DNA of 64,000 bases, taken from Ginsengibacter hankyongi. Its GTDB lineage: Bacteria; Bacteroidota; Bacteroidia; Chitinophagales; Chitinophagaceae. The notes below the pieces were generated by a model. The model made no database searches and had not been told where the DNA came from. It saw only the letters and a program-made list of their open reading frames with translations. Below are positions 37,879 to 47,054 of the stretch, in pieces; position 1 is the stretch's first letter; each line of letters begins with the position of its first letter. The stretch lies in the NCBI RefSeq assembly GCF_008710285.1, contig NZ_VYQF01000004.1, positions 124,001-188,000 of the forward strand, in the 5' to 3' direction. Both the position numbers and the translations under genes were made by a program.

Positions 37879-39327
37879 ATGAAACAAACTTTTCTTTTGC
37901 AGGTAAAAAACCTAACTGTTCAACTGTCGGGCAAACCTGTGTTAAATAATGTTTCATTTGAAATAGACAAGGGTGAATGCCTGGCGATCATTGGCCTATC
38001 AGGAAGTGGTAAATCGACATTAATAAAAACCCTGGGAGGTAATTATTTTGGCGCAGGAGGCGTTTTATTCGAAAAAGAAAATGGCAAAATGCCTAATGTT
38101 ATAATTATTTCGCAACAGCATTTTTTTAAAAATTTATCAAATACCTCTACGTTTTATTACCAGCAACGATTTAATTCCTGCGATTCGGAAGACGCATTAA
38201 TGATAAATGATGTTTTGGAAAACTTGTCGGATGATGAGCTAACAATACAGGAAACTTTGGAAATGCTAGGAATTGGGCATCTCAGGTTTACAAGGCTTAT
38301 ACAATTATCTAACGGCGAGCATAAACGTTTTCAGTTAGCGAAGGCTATTCTTCAAAATGCAGATTGGATTTTATTGGATAGCCCTTACACCGGGCTTGAT
38401 GCAGGAGCAAGAAAATTATTAAATAAAATTATCGATAAACTTATTGCAAACGGCATTCACATTTTGTTAGTCACTTCCCACGCAGATATACCTGCATCTG
38501 TTACGCATATCGCTTTATTGGATAATGGCGAATTAAAGGAAAAAATGCCCCGGAAAGAATTTAAACATGTAATTCCCGGAAAAAATAATTTGCCACTAGT
38601 AAATTCGAAATCACTGGAAACAATAGCTTCGGTATATGACAATGATGAATTTTCTGTTGCAATTAAAATGGTTGATACCAATGTTATTTATAACGGCAGA
38701 AAAATCCTTGACAACATTAACTGGAAAGTAAATAAGGGTGAATGTTGGAGTGTTTCGGGGCATAATGGTTCAGGAAAATCTACTTTATTAAGCTTAATTA
38801 CGGGAGATAATCCGCAGGCATTTGCAAATGAAATTTATTTATTTGATAAAAGAAAGGGAAGCGGCGAATCCATATGGGACATCAAACAAAAAATTGGTTT
38901 TGTATCACCGGAGTTGCATCATTATTTTGACGCGGCATGTTCCTGCTTTGAAGTTGTTGCATCAGGATTGTTCGATACCATTGGTTTATTTAGACAACTA
39001 AGTGAAAAGCAAAGAGCAATCGTAACCAAATGGATGTCGCTATCGCATTTGGCAAATTTTGAAAAAAGATTATTCAGGCAATTATCTAATGGGGAGCAAA
39101 GATTGGTTTTGTTAGCACGTGCTTTGGTAAAAAATCCACCAATGCTAATACTGGACGAACCTTGCCAGGGGCTGGACGATGAAATGAGCGCATGGTTCAT
39201 TGCTTTAATAAATGATATATGTGTTGGAATGAAAAAAACATTGATATATGTAAGTCATTACGAGGAAGAGATTCCACCATGTGTTACCTATACTTTAAAA
39301 CTTGAACAGGGGAAAATTGCAGCTTAA
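37879..39327 (+). CDS. Tandem ATP-binding ABC protein, ModF/PhrA-like
   Basis: The product has 482 residues with two nucleotide-binding domains and no membrane part. NBD1: Walker A GLSGSGKST (39-47), signature LSNGEHKRFQLAKAI, Walker B WILLDSP with D167 followed by Ser where the catalytic Glu is expected. NBD2: Walker A GHNGSGKST (294-302), signature LSNGEQRLVLLARAL, Walker B MLILDEPCQGLD. NBD1 may bind but hardly hydrolyse ATP. The two-domain layout is like ModF (molybdate locus) and photorepair protein PhrA. It is placed 24 bases before leuB. The partner and the substrate are unknown. Confidence 0.8.
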   Translation: MKQTFLLQVKNLTVQLSGKPVLNNVSFEIDKGECLAIIGLSGSGKSTLIKTLGGNYFGAGGVLFEKENGKMPNVIIISQQHFFKNLSNTSTFYYQQRFNSCDSEDALMINDVLENLSDDELTIQETLEMLGIGHLRFTRLIQLSNGEHKRFQLAKAILQNADWILLDSPYTGLDAGARKLLNKIIDKLIANGIHILLVTSHADIPASVTHIALLDNGELKEKMPRKEFKHVIPGKNNLPLVNSKSLETIASVYDNDEFSVAIKMVDTNVIYNGRKILDNINWKVNKGECWSVSGHNGSGKSTLLSLITGDNPQAFANEIYLFDKRKGSGESIWDIKQKIGFVSPELHHYFDAACSCFEVVASGLFDTIGLFRQLSEKQRAIVTKWMSLSHLANFEKRLFRQLSNGEQRLVLLARALVKNPPMLILDEPCQGLDDEMSAWFIALINDICVGMKKTLIYVSHYEEEIPPCVTYTLKLEQGKIAA

Positions 39328-39350
39328 CGGAATAAAAATATTTATAAAGA

Positions 39351-40466
39351 ATGGAAAAAAGGATTGCAGTTATATTAGGAGATGGAATAGGACCGGAAGT
39401 AACACATCAATCTATAAAAGTATTGAATGCTATTGCTGCAAAGTACCGACATAATTTTACTTATACATATGGGTTAATGGGTGCAATTGCAATTGATAAA
39501 ACGGGTGACCCGTTGCCTCAACATACAATCGATATTTGCCGTCAAAGCGATGCGATCTTATTTGGTGCTATTGGTCATCCAAAATATGACAACGATCCTA
39601 TAGCAAAAGTTCGGCCTGAGCAGGGTTTATTAAGACTGAGAAAAGAATTGCAGTTATTTGCCAACATACGTCCGGTTACAACTTATCCTTCGTTGCATCA
39701 TCTTTCTCCTTTGAAAGAAAAGCAATTGCAGGATGTTGATTTTATAATGTATCGTGAGTTAACAGGCGGTATTTATTTTGGCAAAAAAGAATTGAGTGAT
39801 GATGGTACAGAAGCCTCTGATTTATGCATTTACAATAAAAACGAAATTGAGCGTATTGCAAGACTGGCTTTTGTTTCAGCACAACAAAGAAGAAAAAAAT
39901 TAACATTGGTTGACAAAGCGAATGTTTTAGAAACCTCAAGGCTTTGGAGAAAAACGGTACAGGAAATTTCTTCAGATTATCCTGATGTAAAACTGGATTA
40001 CATGTTTGTAGATAATGCAGCAATGCAAATAATTGTAAATCCAAAACAATTTGATGTAGTGCTGACTGAAAATATGTTTGGCGATATTTTAAGCGACGAA
40101 TCAAGCGTTATCAGTGGTTCTTTGGGATTATTGCCATCTGCGTCTCTTGGTGTTTCTTCTGCGTTATTCGAGCCTATACATGGTTCGTATCCGCAGGCAG
40201 CAGGAAAAGATATTGCTAATCCTGTTGGCTCTATTTTATCAGCAGCTATGATGCTCGATTATTTTGGCTTATACAATGAGGCGGCGGAGGTGAGAGAAGC
40301 GGTGGCCTGGACGTTAACCAACGGATTTGTATCGCAGGATATCGACCCTGAAAATCCACATTACACTTCTACTATTGGTGAATTCGCAAGCGATTATATC
40401 AGCAATGATATTCCGCCAAACATTAATGCTAAAAATATTGCATTTGGTAAGGCAACGATTATTTAA
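39351..40466 (+). CDS. leuB: 3-isopropylmalate dehydrogenase
   Basis: The product has 371 residues. It oxidises and decarboxylates 3-isopropylmalate with NAD. It begins IAVILGDGIGPEVTHQSIKV; substrate residues are in LRLRKELQLFANIRPV (Arg pair) and VDFIMYRELTGGIYFG, the metal-binding Asp residues in MFVDNAAMQIIV and NMFGDILSDESS, and the NAD site in FEPIHGSYPQAAGKDIANP. The pattern is that of LeuB rather than isocitrate dehydrogenase. leuC and leuD are not in this window. The next operon begins behind its own promoter and attenuator. Confidence 0.95.
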   Translation: MEKRIAVILGDGIGPEVTHQSIKVLNAIAAKYRHNFTYTYGLMGAIAIDKTGDPLPQHTIDICRQSDAILFGAIGHPKYDNDPIAKVRPEQGLLRLRKELQLFANIRPVTTYPSLHHLSPLKEKQLQDVDFIMYRELTGGIYFGKKELSDDGTEASDLCIYNKNEIERIARLAFVSAQQRRKKLTLVDKANVLETSRLWRKTVQEISSDYPDVKLDYMFVDNAAMQIIVNPKQFDVVLTENMFGDILSDESSVISGSLGLLPSASLGVSSALFEPIHGSYPQAAGKDIANPVGSILSAAMMLDYFGLYNEAAEVREAVAWTLTNGFVSQDIDPENPHYTSTIGEFASDYISNDIPPNINAKNIAFGKATII

Positions 40467-40535
40467 TTTGAAATGCACGTACATTAAAATCAACAATGAT
40501 TTTAATGAATAGAATATAGGTTTAATAAAAAGTTC

Positions 40536-40566
40536 TTTGTTTTTATAAAAGGGTTAGTTAAGTTTG
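40536..40566 (+). promoter_or_regulatory. Consensus Bacteroidota promoter of the ilv operon
   Basis: TTTG at 40536-40539, a 19-base spacer, and TAAGTTTG at 40559-40566 match the Bacteroidota -33/-7 consensus (TTTG, 19-21, TAnnTTTG) exactly. Transcription should start near 40572, about ten bases before the leader-peptide ATG at 40583. Confidence 0.8.
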
Positions 40567-40582
40567 CTGAATATTTTACTCA

Positions 40583-40687
40583 ATGTTTAAGGGCAAACTA
40601 AATAATAACTTTCTCAGTATTTCAGCAATTATTATTGCTGTCAGCGTCATTATACCCTTTAACATTGGAGAAGGAATTATTGCTTAA
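40583..40687 (+). CDS. Isoleucine-rich leader peptide of the ilv operon, 34 residues
   Basis: The ATG at 40583 opens 34 codons up to the TAA at 40685-40687. It starts MFKGKLNNNF and then reads LSISAIIIAVSVIIP and FNIGEGIIA. Nine Ile, two Val and two Leu codons are present, with runs III and twice II. It sits just after a consensus promoter and 22 bases before a terminator hairpin, upstream of ilvE. This is the arrangement of IlvL in enterobacterial ilvGMEDA, where ribosome stalling at scarce-aminoacyl-tRNA codons controls termination. The codons themselves contain a hairpin, CAGCAAT/ATTGCTG (40623-40640). The peptide has no likely function as a protein. Confidence 0.8.
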   Translation: MFKGKLNNNFLSISAIIIAVSVIIPFNIGEGIIA

Positions 40688-40709
40688 AAATTTAACTAAA
40701 GTATATAAC

Positions 40710-40736
40710 CCCCGCTCCAAAAAGCGGGGTTTTTTT
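40710..40736 (+). terminator. Attenuator terminator before ilvE, with competing antiterminator
   Basis: CCCCGCT (40710-40716) pairs with AGCGGGG (40723-40729), and seven Ts follow (40730-40736). A competing pairing exists. TTGGAG (40665-40670) can pair with CTCCAA (40715-40720), extended inward by GG with CC (40673-40674 with 40711-40712) and TTAT with ATAA (40677-40680 with 40705-40708), separated by 2x2 internal loops. It uses up the 5' arm of the terminator. A ribosome stalled on the Ile codons around 40628-40636 would leave TTGGAG free; one at the leader stop would cover it. The pairings are worked out by hand. Confidence 0.8.
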
Positions 40737-40764
40737 ATTAACCGTATTCAGGAAAACAAAAATT

Positions 40765-41661
40765 ATGTATTACAACACAAATACTTTTATTTATCTCAAT
40801 GGAGAGATTGTAAAGGCTGCGGAAGCAAAAATTGACTTATACAGTCAAACGCTTCATTATGGCTATGGTGTATTTGAAGGAATCCGTTCTTATAAATCAT
40901 CATCAGGCAAAACGAAAATTTTTAAAGAAGAAGAGCATTTTGATCGATTAAAAAATTCGGCTAATGCCTTGAACCTTCCTTATCAGTGGACTGCCAGAGA
41001 GTTGATAAAAGCGACCTACGAAATTTTAGATAAAAACAATCAGCAGGACGCATACATTAGACCGTTAGTATATGCGCCCGCCAACATGAGTTTTAATCCA
41101 AATAAAGAATCTTTTATTGTAATTGAAACCTGGGAGATGCAACCCTTTCTTGGTGAAAAATTATTACGTGTAATGACGTCATCTTTTGAAAGACCCAATC
41201 CTAAAGGGTTTAAGATTGAAGCAAAAGCAACAGGCCACTATGTAAATTCTATTCTTGCCAGCCAGGAAGCAAAGGCAAAAGGTTTTGATGAAGCATTGCT
41301 GAATGATATGAATGGCTTTATTGCAGAAGGCCCCGGAGCAAATGTTTTTATGCAAAAAGATAGAGTTTTATACACACCTCAGTTGGGAAATATTTTACCA
41401 GGCATTACACGGGCTACTGTATTGGAAATATGTGAGACATTGGATATACCTGTTGTGGAAAAGCAAATAACAACATCTGAAATGCATGGTGCAGATGCTG
41501 CATTCTTTTGTGGTACCGCTGCAGAAGTAATTGGAATGGAATCGCTCGATAATATTCCCTTTAAAAAACAATGGAAAGATACTTTAGGAATACAAATTCA
41601 AAACGCTTATAAAAAATTAGTTGTGGAAAAAGCGTTTACAACTACCTCAATTACTATATGA
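40765..41661 (+). CDS. ilvE: Branched-chain amino acid aminotransferase
   Basis: The product has 298 residues, a fold-type IV PLP enzyme. It transfers the amino group to the 2-keto acids of Val, Ile and Leu. It starts [20 protein letters not shown]; substrate motifs are [13 protein letters not shown] and YIRPLVYA. The PLP lysine is in [19 protein letters not shown], and [20 protein letters not shown] and [15 protein letters not shown] follow. It is the first structural gene behind the Ile-rich leader and terminator. The stop overlaps the ilvD start by ATGA. Confidence 0.95.
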   Translation: MYYNTNTFIYLNGEIVKAAEAKIDLYSQTLHYGYGVFEGIRSYKSSSGKTKIFKEEEHFDRLKNSANALNLPYQWTARELIKATYEILDKNNQQDAYIRPLVYAPANMSFNPNKESFIVIETWEMQPFLGEKLLRVMTSSFERPNPKGFKIEAKATGHYVNSILASQEAKAKGFDEALLNDMNGFIAEGPGANVFMQKDRVLYTPQLGNILPGITRATVLEICETLDIPVVEKQITTSEMHGADAAFFCGTAAEVIGMESLDNIPFKKQWKDTLGIQIQNAYKKLVVEKAFTTTSITI

Positions 41662-43337
41662 ACGAATTAAACAAATACAGCAAGACAATTACGCAGGATC
41701 CTACTCAACCTGCAGCCCAGGCAATGTTTTATGGCATTGGCTTAACAGATGATGACCTTAAAAAACCACAGGTTGGTATTGTAAGTATGGGATACGATGG
41801 CAATACGTGCAACATGCATCTGAACGAGTTGGCAAAGCTCGTTAAAATGGGAGTGTGGGATAACGATTTGGTTGGACTCATCTTTAATACTATTGGAGTA
41901 AGCGATGGAATGAGCAACGGTACGGATGGTATGCGCTATTCGTTAGTTAGCCGTGATATCATTGCTGATTCCATAGAAGCTGTTTGCGGTGCTCAATATT
42001 ATGATGCACTAATTGCAGTGCCTGGCTGCGATAAAAACATGCCCGGCTCCATTATGGCAATGGGTAGATTGAATCGCCCTTCTATTATGGTATATGGTGG
42101 AACTATTGCGCCGGGTCATTACAAAGGAAAAGACTTAAACATTGTTTCAGCTTTTGAAGCATTAGGACAAAAAATAAAAGGTGATTTAAGTGAAGAAGAC
42201 TTTAAAGGAATCGTGATGCATTCTTGTCCTGGAGCAGGCGCCTGTGGCGGAATGTATACGGCGAACACTATGTCAAGTGCAATTGAAGCGTTAGGAATGA
42301 GTTTGCCCTATTCATCATCAAACCCTGCTTTAAGTGAAGCAAAGAAAAATGAATGCAGTGCCGCAGGTGCAGCCATTCGTTTGTTGCTTGAAAGAGATAT
42401 TAAGCCTTCCGATATTATGACAAGAAAAGCATTTGAAAATGCAATGACTATTGTTATGGTGTTAGGCGGAAGCACAAACGCAGTTTTGCATTTGATTGCA
42501 ATGGCTAACAGTGTTGGTGTTGAAATAACCCAGGACGATTTTCAAAAAATAAGTGATAAAACTCCTGTGTTAGCGGATTTAAAGCCAAGTGGAAAATATT
42601 TAATGGAAGACCTTCATAACATTGGTGGCGTACCCGCAGTTATGAAATATTTATTACAAAAAAATATGCTGCATGGTGATTGCTTAACGGTAACAGGAAA
42701 AACCATCGAAGAAAATCTTAAGCATGTTCCGGATTTAAACTTTGAAGCACAAAAAATTATTCTTCCGATAGAAGCGCCGATAAAATCAACCGGTCATTTA
42801 CAAATATTGTATGGCAACTTAGCCGAAGGCGGAAGTGTTGCAAAAATAAGCGGACACGAGGGTGAACTATTTGAAGGTCCTGCAAGAGTTTTTGATGGCG
42901 AACACGAATTGATTAGTGGAATTAATTCAGGTAAAATTAAAAAGGGAGATGTTGTTGTCATAAAACACGTTGGTCCGCGCGGCGCTCCGGGTATGCCTGA
43001 AATGTTAAAACCAACTTCTGCAATTATTGGTGCCGGACTTGGTAAGGATGTTGCATTAATTACTGATGGCAGATTCAGTGGCGGAACCCATGGTTTTGTC
43101 GTCGGACATATAACTCCTGAATCTTTCGACGGAGGGCTGCTCGGGCTTGTAGAAGATGATGATGTCATTGAACTAAGTGTTCCGGATAAAAAAATTACTT
43201 TAAAGGTTGATGAAAAAGTAATTGAGGAAAGAAGAAAAAAATGGAAACAGCCGGCTCTATTAGCAACGAGAGGAGTTTTATATAAGTATGCAAAATCTGT
43301 TACAACTGCAGCTGAAGGCTGCATAACAGATAAGTAA
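41658..43337 (+). CDS. ilvD: Dihydroxy-acid dehydratase
   Basis: The product has 559 residues, full length. It dehydrates dihydroxy acids to the 2-keto precursors of Val and Ile using an Fe-S cluster. Cluster cysteines are visible in [27 protein letters not shown] and [20 protein letters not shown]. The C-terminal region has [18 protein letters not shown] and [20 protein letters not shown], both typical IlvD blocks. It overlaps ilvE by four bases, so translation is coupled. Confidence 0.96.
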   Translation: MNELNKYSKTITQDPTQPAAQAMFYGIGLTDDDLKKPQVGIVSMGYDGNTCNMHLNELAKLVKMGVWDNDLVGLIFNTIGVSDGMSNGTDGMRYSLVSRDIIADSIEAVCGAQYYDALIAVPGCDKNMPGSIMAMGRLNRPSIMVYGGTIAPGHYKGKDLNIVSAFEALGQKIKGDLSEEDFKGIVMHSCPGAGACGGMYTANTMSSAIEALGMSLPYSSSNPALSEAKKNECSAAGAAIRLLLERDIKPSDIMTRKAFENAMTIVMVLGGSTNAVLHLIAMANSVGVEITQDDFQKISDKTPVLADLKPSGKYLMEDLHNIGGVPAVMKYLLQKNMLHGDCLTVTGKTIEENLKHVPDLNFEAQKIILPIEAPIKSTGHLQILYGNLAEGGSVAKISGHEGELFEGPARVFDGEHELISGINSGKIKKGDVVVIKHVGPRGAPGMPEMLKPTSAIIGAGLGKDVALITDGRFSGGTHGFVVGHITPESFDGGLLGLVEDDDVIELSVPDKKITLKVDEKVIEERRKKWKQPALLATRGVLYKYAKSVTTAAEGCITDK

Positions 43338-43388
43338 AATTTGACTGGTTGTCTTAAAAAAGTTATTAGAAAATTTAAAAATATTGTT

Positions 43389-45134
43389 ATGGAAGAAATT
43401 CTTGAAAAAGTAAAAGAAAAAGTAAAAACAGAACCAAAAGAAACGACATCAGTTTCCGGCTCTGTCGCTTTACTTGAAATTCTTATAGCAGAAAATGCAG
43501 ATATAATTTTTGGCTATCCGGGAGGTGCTATTATGCCCGTGTATGATGCATTGTGGGATTATAAAGATAAACTAAATCATGTTTTAGTGCGCCACGAACA
43601 AGGAGCAATACATGCCGCACAAGGCTTTGCAAGAACATCTGGTAAGCCGGGAATTGTGTTTGCAACCAGCGGACCTGGCGCAACAAACCTGGTAACAGGG
43701 CTTGCAGATGCGATGATTGACAGCACTCCACTCGTATGTATAACGGGGCAGGTATACGCACATTTATTAGGAACTGACGCTTTCCAGGAAACGGACGTTA
43801 TTAATATTACAACACCTGTTACCAAGTGGAATTATCAAATAACTGATGCAACCGAAATTCCATCTGTTTTGGCAAAAGCATTTTATATCGCGAAGAGTGG
43901 TAGGCCAGGGCCCGTGTTAATCGACATTACAAAAAATGCGCAGTTGCAAATGTTTAATTACAACGGCTACACGAAGTGTACGCACATCCGCAGTTATCGT
44001 CCGAAGCCAATTGTAAGAAAAGAATACATTGAAGAAGCAGCTAAACTCATTAATGATGCGAAGAAGCCTTTCGTAATTTTTGGCCAGGGAGTTATTCTTG
44101 GTAAAGCAGAAAAAGAATTTAAAAATTTTATTGAGAAAGGTGGCCTTCCTGCTGCATGGACAATCCTTGGATTAAGTGCGTTGCCCACCAATCATCCGCT
44201 AAATGTAGGCATGCTAGGCATGCACGGTAATTACGGGCCAAATGTATTAACAAATGAATGCGATGTATTGATAGCCGTTGGTATGCGCTTCGATGATCGT
44301 GTAACAGGGCGGCTTGATAAATATGCTAAACAGGCGAAAATAATTCATCTCGATATCGATCCTTCTGAAATTGATAAGAACGTAAAAACAACCGTACCGG
44401 TTTGGGGCGATTGTAAGGAAACGTTGCCTTTACTCACAAATCATATTGATAAAAAACATCATTCAGAGTGGGTAGAAAAATTTCATGAGTATGCACAGGA
44501 AGAAACAGATATCTGCATAAAAAAAGAATTAAACCCAACAACAGAACAACTTACGATGGGTGAAGTAATAAATCTTTTAAACGAATTAACCGGTGGCGAT
44601 GCGGTAATGGTTACTGATGTTGGCCAGCACCAGATGGTGACTTGCCGGTATGCAAAATTTAATCAATCAAAAAGTAATATTACTTCGGGAGGCTTAGGAA
44701 CGATGGGGTTTGGATTGCCTGCAGCTATCGGTGCAAAATATGGCGCACGGGACAGAACGGTAATCGCCATAATTGGCGATGGAGGTTTTCAAATGACTTT
44801 GCAGGAATTAGGTACAATTATGCAGGATGATATAAACGTGAAAATTATAATTCTTAATAATGAATTTTTAGGAATGGTACGCCAATGGCAGGAGTTATTT
44901 CATGAAAGGCGCTATTCATTTACCGATATAAAAAGTCCGGATTTTATTGCCTTAGCTAAAGCATACAATATCGATGCGCAAAGAGTTTCTCAAAGAGAAA
45001 AATTAAAAGATGCATTAAAGCAAATGCTGGAAAGCAAAAAATCATACCTGCTCGAAATTATGGTTGGTAAAGAAAATAATGTATTCCCAATGGTACCCCA
45101 GGGTTGCAGCGTTGCTGAAATAAGGCTTAAATAA
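43389..45134 (+). CDS. ilvB: Acetolactate synthase large (catalytic) subunit
   Basis: I chose the ATG at 43389 (MEEILEKV), not an upstream TTG at 43341. The product has 581 residues, ThDP-dependent. The PYR domain has the catalytic Glu in HVLVRHEQGAIHAAQGFAR. The middle FAD-binding region includes GMLGMHGNYGPNVL and VGMRFDDRVTGRL. The PP domain has GGLGTMGFGLPAAIGAKYG and IIGDGGFQMTLQELGTI with the ThDP-binding motif ending in LNNEFLGMVRQWQELF. It makes acetolactate/acetohydroxybutyrate with the IlvN subunit encoded two genes later. Confidence 0.95.
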   Translation: MEEILEKVKEKVKTEPKETTSVSGSVALLEILIAENADIIFGYPGGAIMPVYDALWDYKDKLNHVLVRHEQGAIHAAQGFARTSGKPGIVFATSGPGATNLVTGLADAMIDSTPLVCITGQVYAHLLGTDAFQETDVINITTPVTKWNYQITDATEIPSVLAKAFYIAKSGRPGPVLIDITKNAQLQMFNYNGYTKCTHIRSYRPKPIVRKEYIEEAAKLINDAKKPFVIFGQGVILGKAEKEFKNFIEKGGLPAAWTILGLSALPTNHPLNVGMLGMHGNYGPNVLTNECDVLIAVGMRFDDRVTGRLDKYAKQAKIIHLDIDPSEIDKNVKTTVPVWGDCKETLPLLTNHIDKKHHSEWVEKFHEYAQEETDICIKKELNPTTEQLTMGEVINLLNELTGGDAVMVTDVGQHQMVTCRYAKFNQSKSNITSGGLGTMGFGLPAAIGAKYGARDRTVIAIIGDGGFQMTLQELGTIMQDDINVKIIILNNEFLGMVRQWQELFHERRYSFTDIKSPDFIALAKAYNIDAQRVSQREKLKDALKQMLESKKSYLLEIMVGKENNVFPMVPQGCSVAEIRLK

Positions 45135-45187
45135 TTTTACAATACATGTTGAATAGAAGGGCCTGATTTAAAATAGATTGAATCTAA

Positions 45188-45970
45188 ATGAAAACACCTA
45201 ATGGCTTTACAGGTTGGAATGCCAATCTGTATAATGATAAACATTCTTATGTTTTTAAATATGGGGAAGACCTGGTCGAACTTTTAAATCCACAAGCCGG
45301 TGAACGAATACTTGACCTGGGTTGCGGTACTGGTTATTTGACAAGCATAATTGCTGCGTCCGGCGCTACTGTTATTGGGATTGACAATTCGATAGAGATG
45401 GTGGCGCGGGCAAAAAGCGAATATCCCGAATTAGAATTCCAGGTGCAAAATGCAACGGATTTTCGCTTTGATGAACATTTTGATGGAATCTTTTCGAACG
45501 CGGTTTTACATTGGATCCAGGACCAGGATAAAGCTATTGAGTGTTTTTATAATAATCTGAAAAGACATGGAAGATTAGTATTGGAAATGGGCGGCAGAAA
45601 TAATGTTGCGAAGATTATTAAGGCATTGCAAAAGATTTTGATAAAACGTGGGTACCAGCAAAATGCTACGATTCCTGTATGGTATTTTCCTTCATTGGGC
45701 GAGTATACCTCACTGTTAGAGTCAAAAGGGTTTAGGGTTACTTTTTCAGTTCTTTATGACAGGGAAACAAAATTGAGTGACGATATTGATGGCATTAAAC
45801 ACTGGTTAAAAATGTTTGCTACCTCATATTTTAATGGAATCGACGAAAGTGATACTGACCATATTTTAAATGAAGTGCAGGAATTACTTGAACCTACAAA
45901 TTATAGAAACGGAAGTTGGTATGCTGATTATAAAAGATTACGAGTCCTGGCTTTTAAGCAAAAAAATTAG
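45188..45970 (+). CDS. Class I SAM-dependent methyltransferase
   Basis: The product has 260 residues. Motif I is ERILDLGCGTGYLTSIIA, motif II region VIGIDNSIEMVARAKSEYP, and motif III GIFSNAVLHWIQDQDKAIE, with NLKRHGRLVLEMGG. The fold is similar to the UbiE/trans-aconitate methyltransferase (Tam) type. The substrate is not readable. It is inserted between the large and small acetolactate synthase subunit genes. It may simply be carried along, or may act on a branched-chain pathway intermediate. Confidence 0.82.
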   Translation: MKTPNGFTGWNANLYNDKHSYVFKYGEDLVELLNPQAGERILDLGCGTGYLTSIIAASGATVIGIDNSIEMVARAKSEYPELEFQVQNATDFRFDEHFDGIFSNAVLHWIQDQDKAIECFYNNLKRHGRLVLEMGGRNNVAKIIKALQKILIKRGYQQNATIPVWYFPSLGEYTSLLESKGFRVTFSVLYDRETKLSDDIDGIKHWLKMFATSYFNGIDESDTDHILNEVQELLEPTNYRNGSWYADYKRLRVLAFKQKN

Positions 45971-46012
45971 TAGTAAGAAATTAAAAAAATAATCATTATT
46001 AAAAAATATTAA

Positions 46013-46600
46013 ATGAAACAGGAATTCACATTAACGGTTTATACTGAAAACCAAATTGGTTTGCTCAACCGTATAGCTATTATTTTTTCAAGAAGAAAAA
46101 TTAATATACATTCTTTAAATACTTCTCCTTCTGAAGTACCGGGCATCCACCGTTTTAATATTGTAATTGATGAAACAGAAGAAGTAGTGAAAAAATTAGC
46201 TCGCCAGATTGAAAAGCAGGTAGATGTTTTAAAAGCATACTATAATACCAACGACGAAATCGTTTGGCAGGAAATGGCATTATATAAAATGCCAACGGAT
46301 GCTATAGCCGAAAAAGTAAAAGTGGAAAGATTACTGCACGAATTTGGCGCCAGGGCAATTGCAATAAGAAAAGACTACACAGTGTTTGAAGCAACCGGTC
46401 ATCGTGAAGAGACAGATAAGTTGATTGCATTTTTAGAACCTTATGGCCTGATTGAATTTGTAAGAAGCGCCAGGGTTGCTATTATAAAAGACAGCAGTGG
46501 CTTTCATGAAAAGGTAAAAGAGTTTGAAAAAAGGGAGCCTGGCGAAGAAGTAATAGAGAATGAATATTTAGATAAACAGGAAGAAGTGTTTAGCATGTAA
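46013..46600 (+). CDS. ilvN: Acetolactate synthase small (regulatory) subunit
   Basis: The product has 195 residues. The N-terminal ACT domain starts QEFTLTVYTENQIGLLNRIA with SRRKINIHSLNTSPSE, the valine-binding region of IlvN/IlvH. The C-terminal ALS_ss_C domain has YKMPTDAIAEKVKVERLLHEFGARAIAI and LEPYGLIEFVRSARVAI. It activates the IlvB subunit and confers feedback inhibition by valine. It is separated from ilvB by the methyltransferase gene. Confidence 0.93.
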   Translation: MKQEFTLTVYTENQIGLLNRIAIIFSRRKINIHSLNTSPSEVPGIHRFNIVIDETEEVVKKLARQIEKQVDVLKAYYNTNDEIVWQEMALYKMPTDAIAEKVKVERLLHEFGARAIAIRKDYTVFEATGHREETDKLIAFLEPYGLIEFVRSARVAIIKDSSGFHEKVKEFEKREPGEEVIENEYLDKQEEVFSM

Positions 46601-46610
46601 TATTTTATAT

Positions 46611-46997
46611 ATGGTCGTTCTGCAAACTATACCCATATTAAGAATATTTGATTATCAAAAGGCAATTGAATTTTATGTTGATTGGCTTGGCTTCAAAATA
46701 ACATTTGAACATGTATTTGAAGAAGGCATGCCTAAGTATATTGAAGTGGTAAGAGAAGGACTGACTATTCATTTAAGTGAGCACCATGGCGATTCTACAC
46801 CCGGGACAAGAGTTTTTTTATGGTGCACGGGCTTAAAAGAATTTCATGAAATGCTGATAGAAAAAAAATATAAATACAACCGGCCCGGTTTGGAAGAAAC
46901 TTTTTATGGTTCATGGTGCATGGAAGTGATAGACCCTTTTGGAAATAAATTATCATTTAATGAGAAAAGAAAGTTAGTTGATAACGGGAAAGACTAA
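46611..46997 (+). CDS. VOC-family bleomycin-resistance/glyoxalase-like protein
   Basis: The product has 128 residues with the two VOC modules: IPILRIFDYQKAIEFYVDWL at the start and WCMEVIDPFGNKLSFNEKR at the end. The LTIHLSEHHGD segment carries possible metal-ligand His residues, but such proteins of the BLMA type often bind no metal. It is placed between ilvN and ilvC, 11 bases after ilvN. A function in the pathway is not obvious. Confidence 0.82.
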   Translation: MVVLQTIPILRIFDYQKAIEFYVDWLGFKITFEHVFEEGMPKYIEVVREGLTIHLSEHHGDSTPGTRVFLWCTGLKEFHEMLIEKKYKYNRPGLEETFYGSWCMEVIDPFGNKLSFNEKRKLVDNGKD

Positions 46998-47054
46998 ACG
47001 AAATGGATATTTACGAATAATAAAACCAATACAATAAAATAAAAACAAATAAAA

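Noticed and set aside
40554-40699. Long-range 8-base complement TTAGTTAA / TTAACTAA around the ilv leader
   Set aside because: The first arm overlaps the -7 promoter element and would not be in the transcript, so it is probably chance.
42794-43324. 176-codon ORF on the minus strand inside ilvD
   Set aside because: It lies wholly antisense to a clear ilvD gene, is Ser/Pro-rich in the manner of a shadow frame and has no recognisable domain.
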